From positions 229-43,572 of the forward strand of contig NZ_JAANNP010000005.1 in assembly GCF_011250635.1 (NCBI RefSeq): a DNA stretch of 43,344 bases. Reading direction: 5' to 3'. The first letter of the stretch is position 1. Each line of letters begins with the position of its first letter. Positions 29,031 through 36,925 of this stretch are shown here, piece by piece. Below the pieces are notes generated by a model. That model searched no databases. It was not told where the DNA came from and saw only the letters and a list, made by a program, of their open reading frames with translations. The stretch comes from Motilibacter deserti. GTDB taxonomy: Bacteria > Actinomycetota > Actinomycetes > Motilibacterales > Motilibacteraceae. The position numbers and the translations under genes were made by a program.

Positions 29031-29816
29031 TCAGCTGTAGGTGATGTCGACGCCCGCGTCGGTGAGGGCGGTGAGCGTGTCGCGAGCGGCGTCCCCGACG
29101 TCCGGGTCGCGGGCGCCCGCGTCGGTGACCAGCACGTCGGCGACGTCGAGCGGCGCGACGTGCACGAAGGCGCGGACGCCGAGCTTGGTGGCGTCGGAGA
29201 CGACGACGACCCGGCGGGCGCGGGGGAGGGCGGCCTGCTTGACGGCCGCGTCCTCGAGCGCGAACTCGGACCAGCCGTCGATGGCGGAGATGCCCCCGAT
29301 CGACATGACGAAGGTGTCGAACGAGAAGCCGGTGATGGCCCGGTGGGCGAGCGGCCCCACGAGCGAGCGCTCGCCCGGGCGGGACTCGCCTCCCAGCACG
29401 AGCAGCCGGACGCCGGGCACGTCGGCGAGGGCGGCCGCCGCCTGCAGACTGAGCACCGCCACGGTGAGCGGGGCCCGGGCCGCGAGGTGCGCGGCCACGT
29501 GCACCGTGGTCGTGCCGGCGTCCAGCAGCACGGTCTCGCCGGGCTGGACGAGCGCGGCCGTCGCCGCGCCGAGCCGGTCCTTGACCGCCGACTGCCAGCC
29601 GAGGCGGGCCGTGTAGCCCGCCTCCTCGCGCCGCTCGCGGGTCGCGACGGCACCGCCACGTACGCGCTGGACGAGGCCTTCGGCCTGGAGGGCGTCGAGG
29701 TCCCGGCGCACCGTCATCTCCGACACCCCCAGCCGCCGGGCGAGCTCGGCGATGGACGCGCGCTCGGCGCCCTGGACGAGGCGCAGGGTGAGGTCGAGAC
29801 GCTCCCGGGTGGCCAT
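29031..29816 (-). CDS. DeoR/GlpR-family transcriptional regulator
   Basis: A 261-residue regulator, ATG 29816. The N-terminal helix-turn-helix is the standard DeoR type: RERLDLTLRLVQGAERASIAELARRLGVSEMTVRRDLDALQAEGLVQRVRGGAV. The C-terminal DeoRC sensor domain (about 75-235) contains ETVLLDAGTTTVHVAAHL, LLVLGGESRPGERSLVGPLA, FDTFVMSIGGISAIDGWSEFALEDAAVKQA and RRVVVVSDATKLG, the phosphosugar-binding pattern (DxGTT, K of SDxSKxG type). It likely responds to a phosphorylated sugar and controls its own DUF4406-nudK operon. A -10 box 6 nt before the ATG suggests a leaderless mRNA. Confidence 0.93.
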   Translation of the reverse strand: MATRERLDLTLRLVQGAERASIAELARRLGVSEMTVRRDLDALQAEGLVQRVRGGAVATRERREEAGYTARLGWQSAVKDRLGAATAALVQPGETVLLDAGTTTVHVAAHLAARAPLTVAVLSLQAAAALADVPGVRLLVLGGESRPGERSLVGPLAHRAITGFSFDTFVMSIGGISAIDGWSEFALEDAAVKQAALPRARRVVVVSDATKLGVRAFVHVAPLDVADVLVTDAGARDPDVGDAARDTLTALTDAGVDITYS

Positions 29817-29822
29817 GGAGTC

Positions 29823-29841
29823 AATCTAACAGAACCGCTGT
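29823..29841 (-). promoter_or_regulatory. deoR -10 box and overlapping ACAG/CTGT dyad
   Basis: On the minus strand TAGATT (29828-29823) lies 6 nt before the deoR ATG, predicting a leaderless transcript; a weak TATCAA sits 17 bp upstream. Just upstream of the -10 is a small dyad, ACAG-N5-CTGT (29829-29841), a candidate binding site for DeoR itself. The 117-bp gap here separates the divergent deoR and cmk operons. Confidence 0.45.
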
Positions 29842-29933
29842 GAAGTTGATAGGAGTTTGTGAGCGCGCTGCGCGGCTAGTCTGGACACCGGCGGAGCCTC
29901 CGCCCTTCCCGCCGAGCCCTTGCTAGGAGAGCC

Positions 29934-30650
29934 TTGCCTGCGACGAGCAGCCTCGACCGGATCGTCATCGCGATCGACGGCCCCTCCGGCTCGGGCAAGT
30001 CCACGGTCTCCCGCCGGGTCGCCGCCCGCCTCGGGCTGGGCTACCTCGACACCGGCGCGACCTACCGCGCCGTGGCGTGGGCCGCCCTCGACCGCGGGCT
30101 GGACCTCGAGGACGGCGCTGCCCTGACCGCCCTGGCGACCTCCGCCGTGATCGAGCAGTCGCCGGACCCGACGCAGGACTCGGTGCGCATCGACGGCGCC
30201 GACGTCACCCAGGCCATCCGCGAGCAGCGCATCTCCGCGGTCGTGAGCAAGGTCGCGGGCAACCTCGACGTCCGCAAGGAGCTCGTACGCCGCCAGCAGG
30301 AGGTCGCCGCCCGCGGGCGCGTCGTCATCGAGGGCCGCGACATCACGACCGTCGTCGCGCCCGACGCGCCGGTCCGCATCCTGCTCACCGCCGACGAGCG
30401 CGCCCGGCTGGAGCGGCGCGCCCGCGAGCTGCACGGCACCACCGACGACGCCGCCATCGCCGCCACCCACGACTCGATCGTCCGCCGGGACGCCGACGAC
30501 TCGAAGGTCGCGAGCTTCCTCACCGCCGCCGAGGGGGTCGTGGAGGTCGACACCTCCGCCCTCGGCCTCGACGAGGTCGTCGCGGAGGTGCTCCGCGTCG
30601 TCGCCGAGCGCGTCCCGGCGGCCGCAGACCTGCTGGAGCGCACACCGTGA
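29934..30650 (+). CDS. cmk: Cytidylate kinase
   Basis: A 238-residue (d)CMP kinase. TTG 29934 preceded by TAGGAGA. P-loop in [21 protein letters not shown] (about 10-30), then [18 protein letters not shown], the CMP-binding [47 protein letters not shown] and the Arg-rich lid [16 protein letters not shown]. Length and order are typical. A TAGTCT element at 29877-29882 may be the -10. It overlaps der by 4 nt; cmk-der pairing is conserved in actinobacteria. Streptomyces often carries plsC between the two, but here the plsC-like gene is elsewhere (33597-34310). Confidence 0.95.
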   Translation: MPATSSLDRIVIAIDGPSGSGKSTVSRRVAARLGLGYLDTGATYRAVAWAALDRGLDLEDGAALTALATSAVIEQSPDPTQDSVRIDGADVTQAIREQRISAVVSKVAGNLDVRKELVRRQQEVAARGRVVIEGRDITTVVAPDAPVRILLTADERARLERRARELHGTTDDAAIAATHDSIVRRDADDSKVASFLTAAEGVVEVDTSALGLDEVVAEVLRVVAERVPAAADLLERTP

Positions 30651-32128
30651 CCGACCCGACCACGCCCGACGACGGCGCCCGACAGGCGCTGGAGGAGGCC
30701 GCGCCGCTCGGCGCGAGCATCGAGGACGCCGTCGACGCGGCGTACGACGACGAGCAGGACTTCGTCGACTGGGAGATCGCCGAGTCCGGCGACGACGCTG
30801 CGGTGATGACCTACGAGGTCCCCGTCCTCGCTGTCGTCGGCCGCCCCAACGTCGGCAAGTCGACCCTGGTCAACCGCATCCTGGGCCGCCGCGAGGCCGT
30901 CGTCGAGGACGTGCCGGGCGTGACCCGCGACCGCGTGGCCTACGACGCGTCCTGGAACGGGCGGCCGTTCACGCTGCTCGACACCGGCGGCTGGGAGCGC
31001 GACGCGCGCGGCCTGGCCGCCCGGGTCGCCGCCCAGGCCGAGCTGGCCGTCGAGGCCGCCGACGCGGTGATGATGGTCGTCGACGCGACCGTCGGGCCGA
31101 CCGACACCGACGAGGCCGTCGTGCGCGTGCTGCGGCGGGCGAAGAAGCCGGTCGTGCTCGTCGCGAACAAGGTCGACTCCGAGCGGCTCGAGTCCGAGGC
31201 CACCTCGCTGTGGAGCCTCGGGCTCGGCGAGCCGCACCCGGTCTCCGCCCTGCACGGAAGGGGGAGCGGCGACCTGCTCGACGCGGTCCTCGCCGCGCTG
31301 CCCGAGCCGCGCCAGGTCGAGGCGCCCGCGCCCGGCGGCCCGCGGCGGATCGCCCTCGTCGGCCGGCCGAACGTCGGCAAGTCCAGCCTGCTCAACGCCC
31401 TCGCGGGCGAGGAGCGGGTCGTCGTCGACGCGACCGCTGGCACCACCCGCGACCCGGTCGACGAGCTCATCGAGCTCGGCGGCCGCGACTGGCGCTTCGT
31501 CGACACCGCGGGCATCCGGCGGCGGGTGCACCAGACCGCGGGCGCGGACTACTACGCCAGCCTGCGCACCCGGGCCGCGATCGAGAAGGCCGAGGTCGCG
31601 CTGCTCCTGCTCGACGCCAGCCAGCCGCTCGCCGAGCAGGACGTCCGCATCGCCTCGATGGTCGTCGAGACCGGGCGCGCGCTCGTCCTCGCGTTCAACA
31701 AGTGGGACCTGCTCGACGAGGACCGCCGGCTGCTGCTGGAGCGCGAGATCGAGCGCGACCTCGGACCGGTGCGCTGGGCGCCGCGGGTGAACATCTCCGC
31801 GAACACCAAGCGCCACCTGGAGAAGCTCGTCCCGGCGATCGACGCGGCCCTCGACGGCTGGGAGACCCGCGTGCCGACGGCGAAGCTCAACGGCTTCCTC
31901 GGCCAGCTGGTCGCCGCCACCCCGCCGCCCGTGCGCGGCGGCAAGCAGCCCAAGATCCTGTTCGCCACCCAGGCCTCGGTCCGGCCGCCGCGGTTCGTGC
32001 TGTTCACGACCGGCTTCCTCGAGGCCGGCTACCGGCGCTTCATCGAGCGCCGGCTGCGCGAGGAGTTCGGCTTCGTCGGCAGCCCGGTCGCGGTCTCCGT
32101 GCGGGTCCGGGAGAAGAAGAAGCGGTGA
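30647..32128 (+). CDS. der: Ribosome biogenesis GTPase Der (EngA)
   Basis: A 493-residue double GTPase for 50S assembly. GTG 30647 overlaps cmk. An acidic head of about 55 residues precedes G domain 1: [20 protein letters not shown] (G1), GVTRD (G2), LLDTGGWE (G3), LVANKVD (G4). G domain 2 repeats the set: [44 protein letters not shown]. The KH-like C-terminal domain follows ([42 protein letters not shown]) and the protein ends with a Lys-rich VRVREKKKR. All motifs intact. Confidence 0.97.
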   Translation: MTDPTTPDDGARQALEEAAPLGASIEDAVDAAYDDEQDFVDWEIAESGDDAAVMTYEVPVLAVVGRPNVGKSTLVNRILGRREAVVEDVPGVTRDRVAYDASWNGRPFTLLDTGGWERDARGLAARVAAQAELAVEAADAVMMVVDATVGPTDTDEAVVRVLRRAKKPVVLVANKVDSERLESEATSLWSLGLGEPHPVSALHGRGSGDLLDAVLAALPEPRQVEAPAPGGPRRIALVGRPNVGKSSLLNALAGEERVVVDATAGTTRDPVDELIELGGRDWRFVDTAGIRRRVHQTAGADYYASLRTRAAIEKAEVALLLLDASQPLAEQDVRIASMVVETGRALVLAFNKWDLLDEDRRLLLEREIERDLGPVRWAPRVNISANTKRHLEKLVPAIDAALDGWETRVPTAKLNGFLGQLVAATPPPVRGGKQPKILFATQASVRPPRFVLFTTGFLEAGYRRFIERRLREEFGFVGSPVAVSVRVREKKKR

Positions 32129-32172
32129 GCCGCGCCGCCGCTCCGGGTGCGGGGCGGTGGGAGCGGTTGAGG

Positions 32173-32204
32173 TAAGGTCTACGCGTCCGGACAGCGTGCC
32201 GGAC
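32173..32204 (+). promoter_or_regulatory. tRNA-Pro promoter -10 and 5' leader hairpin
   Basis: TAAGGT (32173-32178) is a good -10 box about 31 nt upstream of the tRNA. The precursor leader contains the perfect 6-bp stem GTCCGG (32185-32190) / CCGGAC (32199-32204), ending 4 nt before the mature 5' end. No -35 recognised. Confidence 0.45.
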
Positions 32205-32208
32205 GGCC

Positions 32209-32282
<74 letters not shown>

Positions 32283-32288
32283 CGGGCA

Positions 32289-32325
32289 GAAGCCGCAGGT
32301 CAGCGAGGTGCTGGCCTGCGGCTTC
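32289..32325 (+). terminator. Terminator of tRNA-Pro
   Basis: A 16-bp stem, GAAGCCGCAGGTCAGC (32289-32304) with GCTGGCCTGCGGCTTC (32310-32325), one G-T pair and a 5-nt loop, followed by GCTGTTTG. It also lies at the end of the convergent minus-strand operon. Confidence 0.85.
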
Positions 32326-32337
32326 GCTGTTTGCGGA

Positions 32338-33600
32338 CTACCCGTCGGCGAGCCGCTGCGCCATAGCGCGCAGCAGGCCGGTCTTCCACACGGTCGACCG
32401 CTTGCGGGCGGCCGGCGACAGGCCGACGATCGCGACGGTGTCGCCGCGGCGTACGACCAGCTGGTGGGTCTGCCCGGAGACGCCCTTCGCCGCGCTGAGC
32501 AGCAGCGCGTCGTCGCCGATGCCGCGCAGCTGCGCCGACGGCACCATCTCCTGCACGCTGGCGCAGCCGGCCCGGATGTTGCGGCGCACCTGCGCCATGT
32601 AGCGCGGGCCGGAGCCGGGGAAGAGCCGGAACACCGACTCCCATGTCGCGAGGCTGCGCGGGGCCTCGCCCGGGCCCCGGTAGCTCTCGGTGCGCAGGCC
32701 GGCGATCGCGATGTCGGTCTCGGGAGAGCACGGGCCGCTCCGCCCGAAGGCCGAGACGCCGCCCGAGAACCCGGTCCAGCCGCCGTCCGGCACCCGCGAC
32801 CAACCGGTGCCGAAGTCGGCCGGGCGCAGCGTCGCGGACGCCGGCGGTGCCTGCCGCGCCGGGTTGGCGTAGACCTGCAACGGGGCCGGCGCGGCGCCGG
32901 CCAGGCGCGTGGTGACGGTGCCGCGCAGGGCGGCGGCGACGGCTGCCCGGTCGATCGCGCGCAGCTCGGCCGGGACCGCCGTGAGCTCGAGCCGGACGTG
33001 CGTGACGAGGTCGCCGGCACGGGCGACCAGCTGCCACGAGGTGCTCCAGTACGTGCGGGACCCCAGCGCGCGCGCCGGTGCGGCCTCCAGCACGACGACG
33101 GCGGACTCGTCGTCCACCTGCTCGGCGCGCACATTCCACGACCGGCCGGACGTCGGCCCGTTGCAGAGCGCCTGCTGCCGGACACCGGCCCAGCCCGCGG
33201 CTGCCGACGACGGGTCGAGCCGCCACACGTCCTGATAGAGCGTCCAGGCCGGCGCCGCCGACACGCGCTGGGCTCCGACGCTGGACCGCTCGCGGACCGC
33301 CTGCAGCACGCCGGCGCGCTGCAGCCCGCCCTCGCCGCCGTTCATCGCGCCCAGCCGACCGGGCCACTGCCGGGCCTGCCAGCCGCCGCGCAGGTCCGCC
33401 TCGGTCAGCAGCACCCGGCCGCTCACCTCCGGCACCTTCGCCGGCCGCTCGTACGTCGGGGTCGGCGCGGCGCACGCCGGGCCCGGGCCCGGGGCGGCGA
33501 CCGCAACTGCCGGAGCGGGAGCCAGCACCAGTGTGGTTGTGAAAGCGGCGGAGAGGATGCGGGCTGCGGTGCTGGATCGGTGGCGCTGGACGCCGCTCAT
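32338..33600 (-). CDS. Secreted protein with two copies of a PknH sensor-like domain
   Basis: A 420-residue exported protein, ATG 33600, with a signal peptide (about 1-36, TAARILSAAFTTTLVLAPAPAVAVA). The mature part shows an internal duplication. Copy 1 (about 60-235) and copy 2 (about 255-420) share, in order: L-x-x-A-D-(L/F)-x-x-G-W, W-x-(D/S)-x-(W/F)-R-L-x-P, V-R-x-x-x-x-x-x-C or similar, a hydrophobic WQLVARAGDLVTHVRL / HQLVVRRGDTVAIVGL strand pair, and a closing helix. The pattern recalls the extracellular PknH-type sensor fold of actinobacteria; this is fold-level guesswork. It is the last gene of a four-gene operon, with an ATGA overlap to the acyltransferase, so it probably works on or with the lipid made there. 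Confidence 0.75.
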   Translation of the reverse strand: MSGVQRHRSSTAARILSAAFTTTLVLAPAPAVAVAAPGPGPACAAPTPTYERPAKVPEVSGRVLLTEADLRGGWQARQWPGRLGAMNGGEGGLQRAGVLQAVRERSSVGAQRVSAAPAWTLYQDVWRLDPSSAAAGWAGVRQQALCNGPTSGRSWNVRAEQVDDESAVVVLEAAPARALGSRTYWSTSWQLVARAGDLVTHVRLELTAVPAELRAIDRAAVAAALRGTVTTRLAGAAPAPLQVYANPARQAPPASATLRPADFGTGWSRVPDGGWTGFSGGVSAFGRSGPCSPETDIAIAGLRTESYRGPGEAPRSLATWESVFRLFPGSGPRYMAQVRRNIRAGCASVQEMVPSAQLRGIGDDALLLSAAKGVSGQTHQLVVRRGDTVAIVGLSPAARKRSTVWKTGLLRAMAQRLADG

Positions 33601-34310
33601 GTCTTCCCCCGTGGCTCGACGTTGAGCCGGAGACTAGGGCGTCGGAGACGGACGCGGAAGGGGCGCGAGAGTCGCGGTGAGTGGTGCGCACGCGGGCGAG
33701 CCGGCCCGGCGCTGAGGCCGGCGACCCGGTCACGCGCCTGCGCGACCAGGGCGAGCGACCGGCCCGTGGTGGGCAGGGCCTCGCCGAACGCGACGACGAC
33801 CGGCCCGGGGCGCAGCCCGCCCGACACCGGCAGCAGCGCCCCCGTGCCGGTCAGCCCGACGGGGACCACGGGCACTCCTGCCTCGGCCGCCAGCCGGAAC
33901 GCGCCCGACCGGAACTCGCCGAGACCGCCGTCCCGGGACCGCGTGCCCTCGGGGAACACCACGACGGCCCGCCCGGCCCGCAGCGCGGCCCGTGCCGCCA
34001 TCAGGTCGGCCGACCCGCCGCCCCCGCGCCGGACCGGGAACGCGCCGAGCAGGCCGCGCGCGACCGCACGGCGCGACGGCTTCTCGAACCAGTGGTCGCG
34101 CGCGGCGGCGACGACCGGTCGGCACGCCGCCGGCAAAGCGGCCAGCAGCGCGGGCGCGTCCGCGTGCGAGGAGTGGTTGGCGACGACGACGCAGGCGCCC
34201 GCAGGCAGCGGGCCCGTCACCCGCAGGCCTCCGGTCACGGTGAACCCGGACCGCCACAGCAGCCGCCTCGCCGCCGCGGCGCACGGGGGCCGCCGCGTAC
34301 GCGACGTCAC
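33597..34310 (-). CDS. PlsC-like lysophospholipid acyltransferase
   Basis: A 237-residue 1-acylglycerol-3-phosphate acyltransferase-type protein. GTG 34310 overlaps the stop of the upstream cytidylyltransferase gene. The catalytic H-x4-D motif is NHSSHAD (His46, Asp51), the second block is about residues 79-95 and the glycerol-phosphate-binding FPEGTRS is at 119-125, followed by GAFRLAAEAGVPVVPVGLTG. The C-terminal 35 residues are Arg-rich (HHSPRLSRPFRVRLRRPSLR), unusual for the family and possibly membrane- or phosphate-binding. In this operon it would acylate a lyso-lipid intermediate; the E. coli ynbABC locus has the same two upstream genes but a different third gene. Confidence 0.88.
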   Translation of the reverse strand: MTSRTRRPPCAAAARRLLWRSGFTVTGGLRVTGPLPAGACVVVANHSSHADAPALLAALPAACRPVVAAARDHWFEKPSRRAVARGLLGAFPVRRGGGGSADLMAARAALRAGRAVVVFPEGTRSRDGGLGEFRSGAFRLAAEAGVPVVPVGLTGTGALLPVSGGLRPGPVVVAFGEALPTTGRSLALVAQARDRVAGLSAGPARPRAHHSPRLSRPFRVRLRRPSLRLNVEPRGKT

Positions 34311-35119
34311 GACAGCACCCAGGCGAGCGGGAGCGTCAGCAGCAGGCTGTCGACCCGGTCCAGCAGCCCGCCGAAGCCCGGAAGCCAGCTTCCGGCGTCC
34401 TTGACGCCGGCGTGGCGCTTGAGCAGCGACTCGACGAGGTCGCCCAGGACGGCGCCGAGCCCGACCGCCAGCAGCAGCCCCGGGTGCAGCTGCCCGGTGA
34501 CCGCCAGCGCCGCTCCGGCCCCGGCCGCCGCCCCGAGCACGCCACCGCGCGTCTTGGCCGGCGACACCGCGGTCAGCCGCGCCGCGGCCCAGCGGAAGCG
34601 CCGCAGCGACCGGCCTGCGCACCACGCCGCCACGTCCGCCACCGCCACCGCGAGCACCACCGGCAGCGCGAGCTCGTCCAGCAGCACGAGGTGCGCGAGC
34701 CCCCAGCCGATCCAGAGCACCCCGAAGGCGGTGTACGCCGTCCGCCGCGACCCGTCGGCGGTGTCCCCTTGCAGCAGGGGCGCCAGGGCCGCGGCGAGCG
34801 CGAGCAGGGGGGCTGCGGACAGCAGCCCGGGGGCCAGGAGCGCGGCGGCGGGGCCGCCCACGGCTGCGGCCGCCAGCAGCCACCGGTCCGGGCGTGGGAG
34901 CCGGGCGAGCGCGGCGTACTCGCGGGCCGCGACGGCTCCGAGCGCGGCCGCGAGCAAGGCGGCGCCGGCTGGGCCGAGCCAGAGCGGGAGCAGGACGGCA
35001 GGAGCGATGACCGCCCAGGAGGCCCAGCGTCGGCGCAGCTCCTGGTGGCCGCAGACCGCGACGGCCACGCCGGAGACGCCCAGGGCGACGGGGGCCACGG
35101 CGTACACGGACATGCTCAT
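34307..35119 (-). CDS. YnbB/CdsA-like phosphatidate cytidylyltransferase
   Basis: A 270-residue polytopic membrane protein, ATG 35119, overlapping the YnbA-like gene. The CdsA signature is clear at the C-terminus: VSPAKTRGGVLGAAAG, then GDLVESLLKRHAGVKDAGSWLPGFGGLLDRVDSLLL. It has about seven or eight membrane segments. It is placed with E. coli YnbB rather than the housekeeping CdsA because of its partner gene and because canonical actinobacterial cdsA sits beside frr-pyrH. Predicted to make a CDP-activated lipid for the adjacent phosphotransferase. Confidence 0.88.
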   Translation of the reverse strand: MSMSVYAVAPVALGVSGVAVAVCGHQELRRRWASWAVIAPAVLLPLWLGPAGAALLAAALGAVAAREYAALARLPRPDRWLLAAAAVGGPAAALLAPGLLSAAPLLALAAALAPLLQGDTADGSRRTAYTAFGVLWIGWGLAHLVLLDELALPVVLAVAVADVAAWCAGRSLRRFRWAAARLTAVSPAKTRGGVLGAAAGAGAALAVTGQLHPGLLLAVGLGAVLGDLVESLLKRHAGVKDAGSWLPGFGGLLDRVDSLLLTLPLAWVLS

Positions 35120-35730
35120 CGGCCGGCCCCCACGGCGGCGAGCGCCCGGCAGCCGGTCACGAGCCGGACGGCGGCGGTGACGACCGACCCGATGGTGAGG
35201 AGCGCCAGCACGGCCGGCCAGAGGGCGGGGACGACGGCTCCGACGGCGACGAGCACGCAGCGCTCGGTCTTGCCCAACGGGCCACCGTTCGCCCGTGGGC
35301 CGCCGGCCGCAGCGACCGCCAGCGAGGCGAACGTCGGCAGCATCGCCGCCGCCAGCGCGACGAGGGCGAGGCCCGCGGGCGCGACGAGGGCCACCGCGGC
35401 CATGACCAGCAGGTCCGACGCGCGGTCACCGACCTCGTTGAGCACCGCGCCGACCGGGCGCTCGACGTCGCGCTCGCGGGCGAGCGCGCCGTCCAGGTTG
35501 GCGCCCGCGAGCCGGGCGGCCAGCAGCGCCGGGACGGCCCATCCCAGCACGGGCCACGTGCCGGAGAGGGCGACCGCCGCCGCGGCCGCCCCCGCGGCGA
35601 CGACACCGGCCGCCGTCACCGCGTCCGGCGGGACGTCGCGGGCGACGGCCCAGCTCAGGGCCCGCGAGAGGCGACGGGTGTACCAAGGCTTCAGCGCGTA
35701 GAGGCCTGCGGGGGCCGACGAGGAGCTCAT
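35116..35730 (-). CDS. YnbA-like CDP-alcohol phosphatidyltransferase
   Basis: A 204-residue membrane enzyme, ATG 35730. The CDP-alcohol phosphotransferase motif appears as A77-x2-D80-G-x2-A84-R85-x8-G94-x3-N98-x3-D102: the first and third Asp of the classical D-x2-DG-x2-AR-x8-G-x3-D-x3-D are Ala and Asn. E. coli YnbA shows the same changes (N-A-L-DG-x2-AR, LNETGD), and the later GGPLGKTERCVLVAVG also matches YnbA's GPFGKSDR block. So this is a recognised sub-family, not a decayed enzyme. Product unknown. First gene of the four-gene operon; all joints are 4-nt overlaps. Confidence 0.85.
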   Translation of the reverse strand: MSSSSAPAGLYALKPWYTRRLSRALSWAVARDVPPDAVTAAGVVAAGAAAAAVALSGTWPVLGWAVPALLAARLAGANLDGALARERDVERPVGAVLNEVGDRASDLLVMAAVALVAPAGLALVALAAAMLPTFASLAVAAAGGPRANGGPLGKTERCVLVAVGAVVPALWPAVLALLTIGSVVTAAVRLVTGCRALAAVGAGR

Positions 35731-35778
35731 GGCCCCACGGTCGCCGCCGCGGCCTGCTCGGCGCGCGTGCCCGGCTAC

Positions 35779-36480
35779 TCAGGCGGGGTGAGTACCCGGG
35801 CTCAGGTCCGGCAGGTCCGTGACGCGGCGCAAGCCCAGGTCCGGGTCGGCGAGCAGCTCCTCGTCCGCGAAGCCGAGCCGGCCGTGCACGTCGACCACCG
35901 GGAACTGCGCGAAGTAGTGGCCCGGCACCGGCTCACCGGTCTCGAGCGCCCGGGCGACCTGCGCGAGGCGGGCGCCCAGCCCCGGCGCGACCGGCTCGTC
36001 CGGGCACCCGAACTCCCAGATCCACTCCCACAGGCAGCCCGACATCGGCCCCGGCCGCAGGTCGACCAGCAGGCTGCCCCCGTTGGTGTTGCCGACCGGG
36101 AGCAGCTGCGGGACGTATCTCTCCAGGGGCGTGCCCGCCGGCTGATCCTCGTCCCGCGGCTCCTCCGGCCCGAAGCCCGCGTCCTGCAGGTCGCCGAAGG
36201 AGGCCTCGACGTCGGCCTGGATCCGCAGGTTCATGTGCCAGTGCTCGACGATCTGGCGGGCGCTGAGCGGGCTCGCCTCGACGAAGGCCTCGACGTCGAT
36301 GCTCACGCCGTCGTGGGCCCGGAGCGAGGCACGGACGTCCTCCGGCCAGGCGAGCCCGGTCTCGAGCTCGGCCTGCCGCAGCTCGGCCTCCGGGCACGGC
36401 GGGCGCAGTGCCTCCAGCGTCGCGGGGGAGTAGCGCGCTGCCCACCGCTCCACGGCCTTCCAGGCCTCTGCCACCTGCAT
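35779..36480 (-). CDS. SMI1/KNR4 family protein
   Basis: A 233-residue soluble protein, ATG 36480. The SMI1/KNR4 pattern is visible: an N-terminal helix (VAEAWKAVERWAARYSP), LRPPCPEAELRQAELETGLAWPEDVRASLRAHDGVS, a middle WHMNLRI segment and VPQLLPVGNTNGGSLLVDLRPGP with the conserved 'P-G(N)-x-G-G-x-x-L-x-x-D' turn. C-terminal part: LGARLAQVARALETGEP. SMI1 proteins often serve as immunity proteins or contact modules in toxin systems, but no toxin gene adjoins this one, so a housekeeping role is equally possible. It is separated from ynbA by 48 nt and from merR by 58 nt. Confidence 0.85.
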   Translation of the reverse strand: MQVAEAWKAVERWAARYSPATLEALRPPCPEAELRQAELETGLAWPEDVRASLRAHDGVSIDVEAFVEASPLSARQIVEHWHMNLRIQADVEASFGDLQDAGFGPEEPRDEDQPAGTPLERYVPQLLPVGNTNGGSLLVDLRPGPMSGCLWEWIWEFGCPDEPVAPGLGARLAQVARALETGEPVPGHYFAQFPVVDVHGRLGFADEELLADPDLGLRRVTDLPDLSPGTHPA

Positions 36481-36538
36481 CCAGCCGACCCTAACGAGGC
36501 GGGCGGCCCGACGCAGCCGCCCGCCCCGGCCCGCGCGG

Positions 36539-36925
36539 TCAGGAGCTGTGCCGCTCCAGCGAGCGCGCGAACTCCTCCGCCACGCCGAGCTGCGCGCGCA
36601 GCGCCCGCACGCGGGTCGCGACGATCTCTCGGTACGCCGCCAGCCGCTCGCGCGCGTCGGCCACCGCGGCCGGGTCGGCGCCCGTGCCGTCGAGGACGTC
36701 CAGCAGGGAGAGCAGCTCGCGCATCTGCTCGAGGGTGAACCCGAGCGGCTTCATCGGCTTGACGAGCGCGAGCCGGGCGAGGTCGTCCGCGGTGTAGAGC
36801 CGGAAGCCGCCGTCACTGCGCGCCGAGGGCCGGACGATCCCGACCTCCTCGTAGTGGCGAAGCGTCCGGATGCTCAGCCCGACCCGCTCGGCGGCCTCGC
36901 CGATCTGCATGAGCACCCCGGCCAT
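36539..36925 (-). CDS. MerR-family transcriptional regulator
   Basis: A 128-residue MerR protein. ATG 36925 shares one base with the sulP stop codon (TGATG), so translation is coupled; an internal ATG at 36910 is a second option. The DNA-binding part is classical: MQIGEAAERVGLSIRTLRHYEEVGIVRPSARSDGGFRLYTADDLARLALVKPMKPLGFTLEQMRELL, followed by a long dimerisation helix (DARERLAAYREIVATRVRALRAQLGVAEEFARSLE). No C-terminal Cys metal-binding cluster, so it is not a heavy-metal sensor. The probable target is the large palindrome upstream of sulP at 38488-38533. Confidence 0.9.
   Translation of the reverse strand: MAGVLMQIGEAAERVGLSIRTLRHYEEVGIVRPSARSDGGFRLYTADDLARLALVKPMKPLGFTLEQMRELLSLLDVLDGTGADPAAVADARERLAAYREIVATRVRALRAQLGVAEEFARSLERHSS

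Noticed and set aside
35331-35510. The YnbA-like enzyme considered a decayed CDP-alcohol phosphotransferase because two motif Asp are missing
   Set aside because: The same Ala/Asn substitutions appear in E. coli YnbA as I recall its sequence, and the rest of the protein is intact, so it is a sub-family feature.
35779-36480. SMI1/KNR4 gene considered as immunity of a toxin system
   Set aside because: No toxin, secretion or polymorphic repeat gene is adjacent, and the neighbours are lipid and regulator genes.
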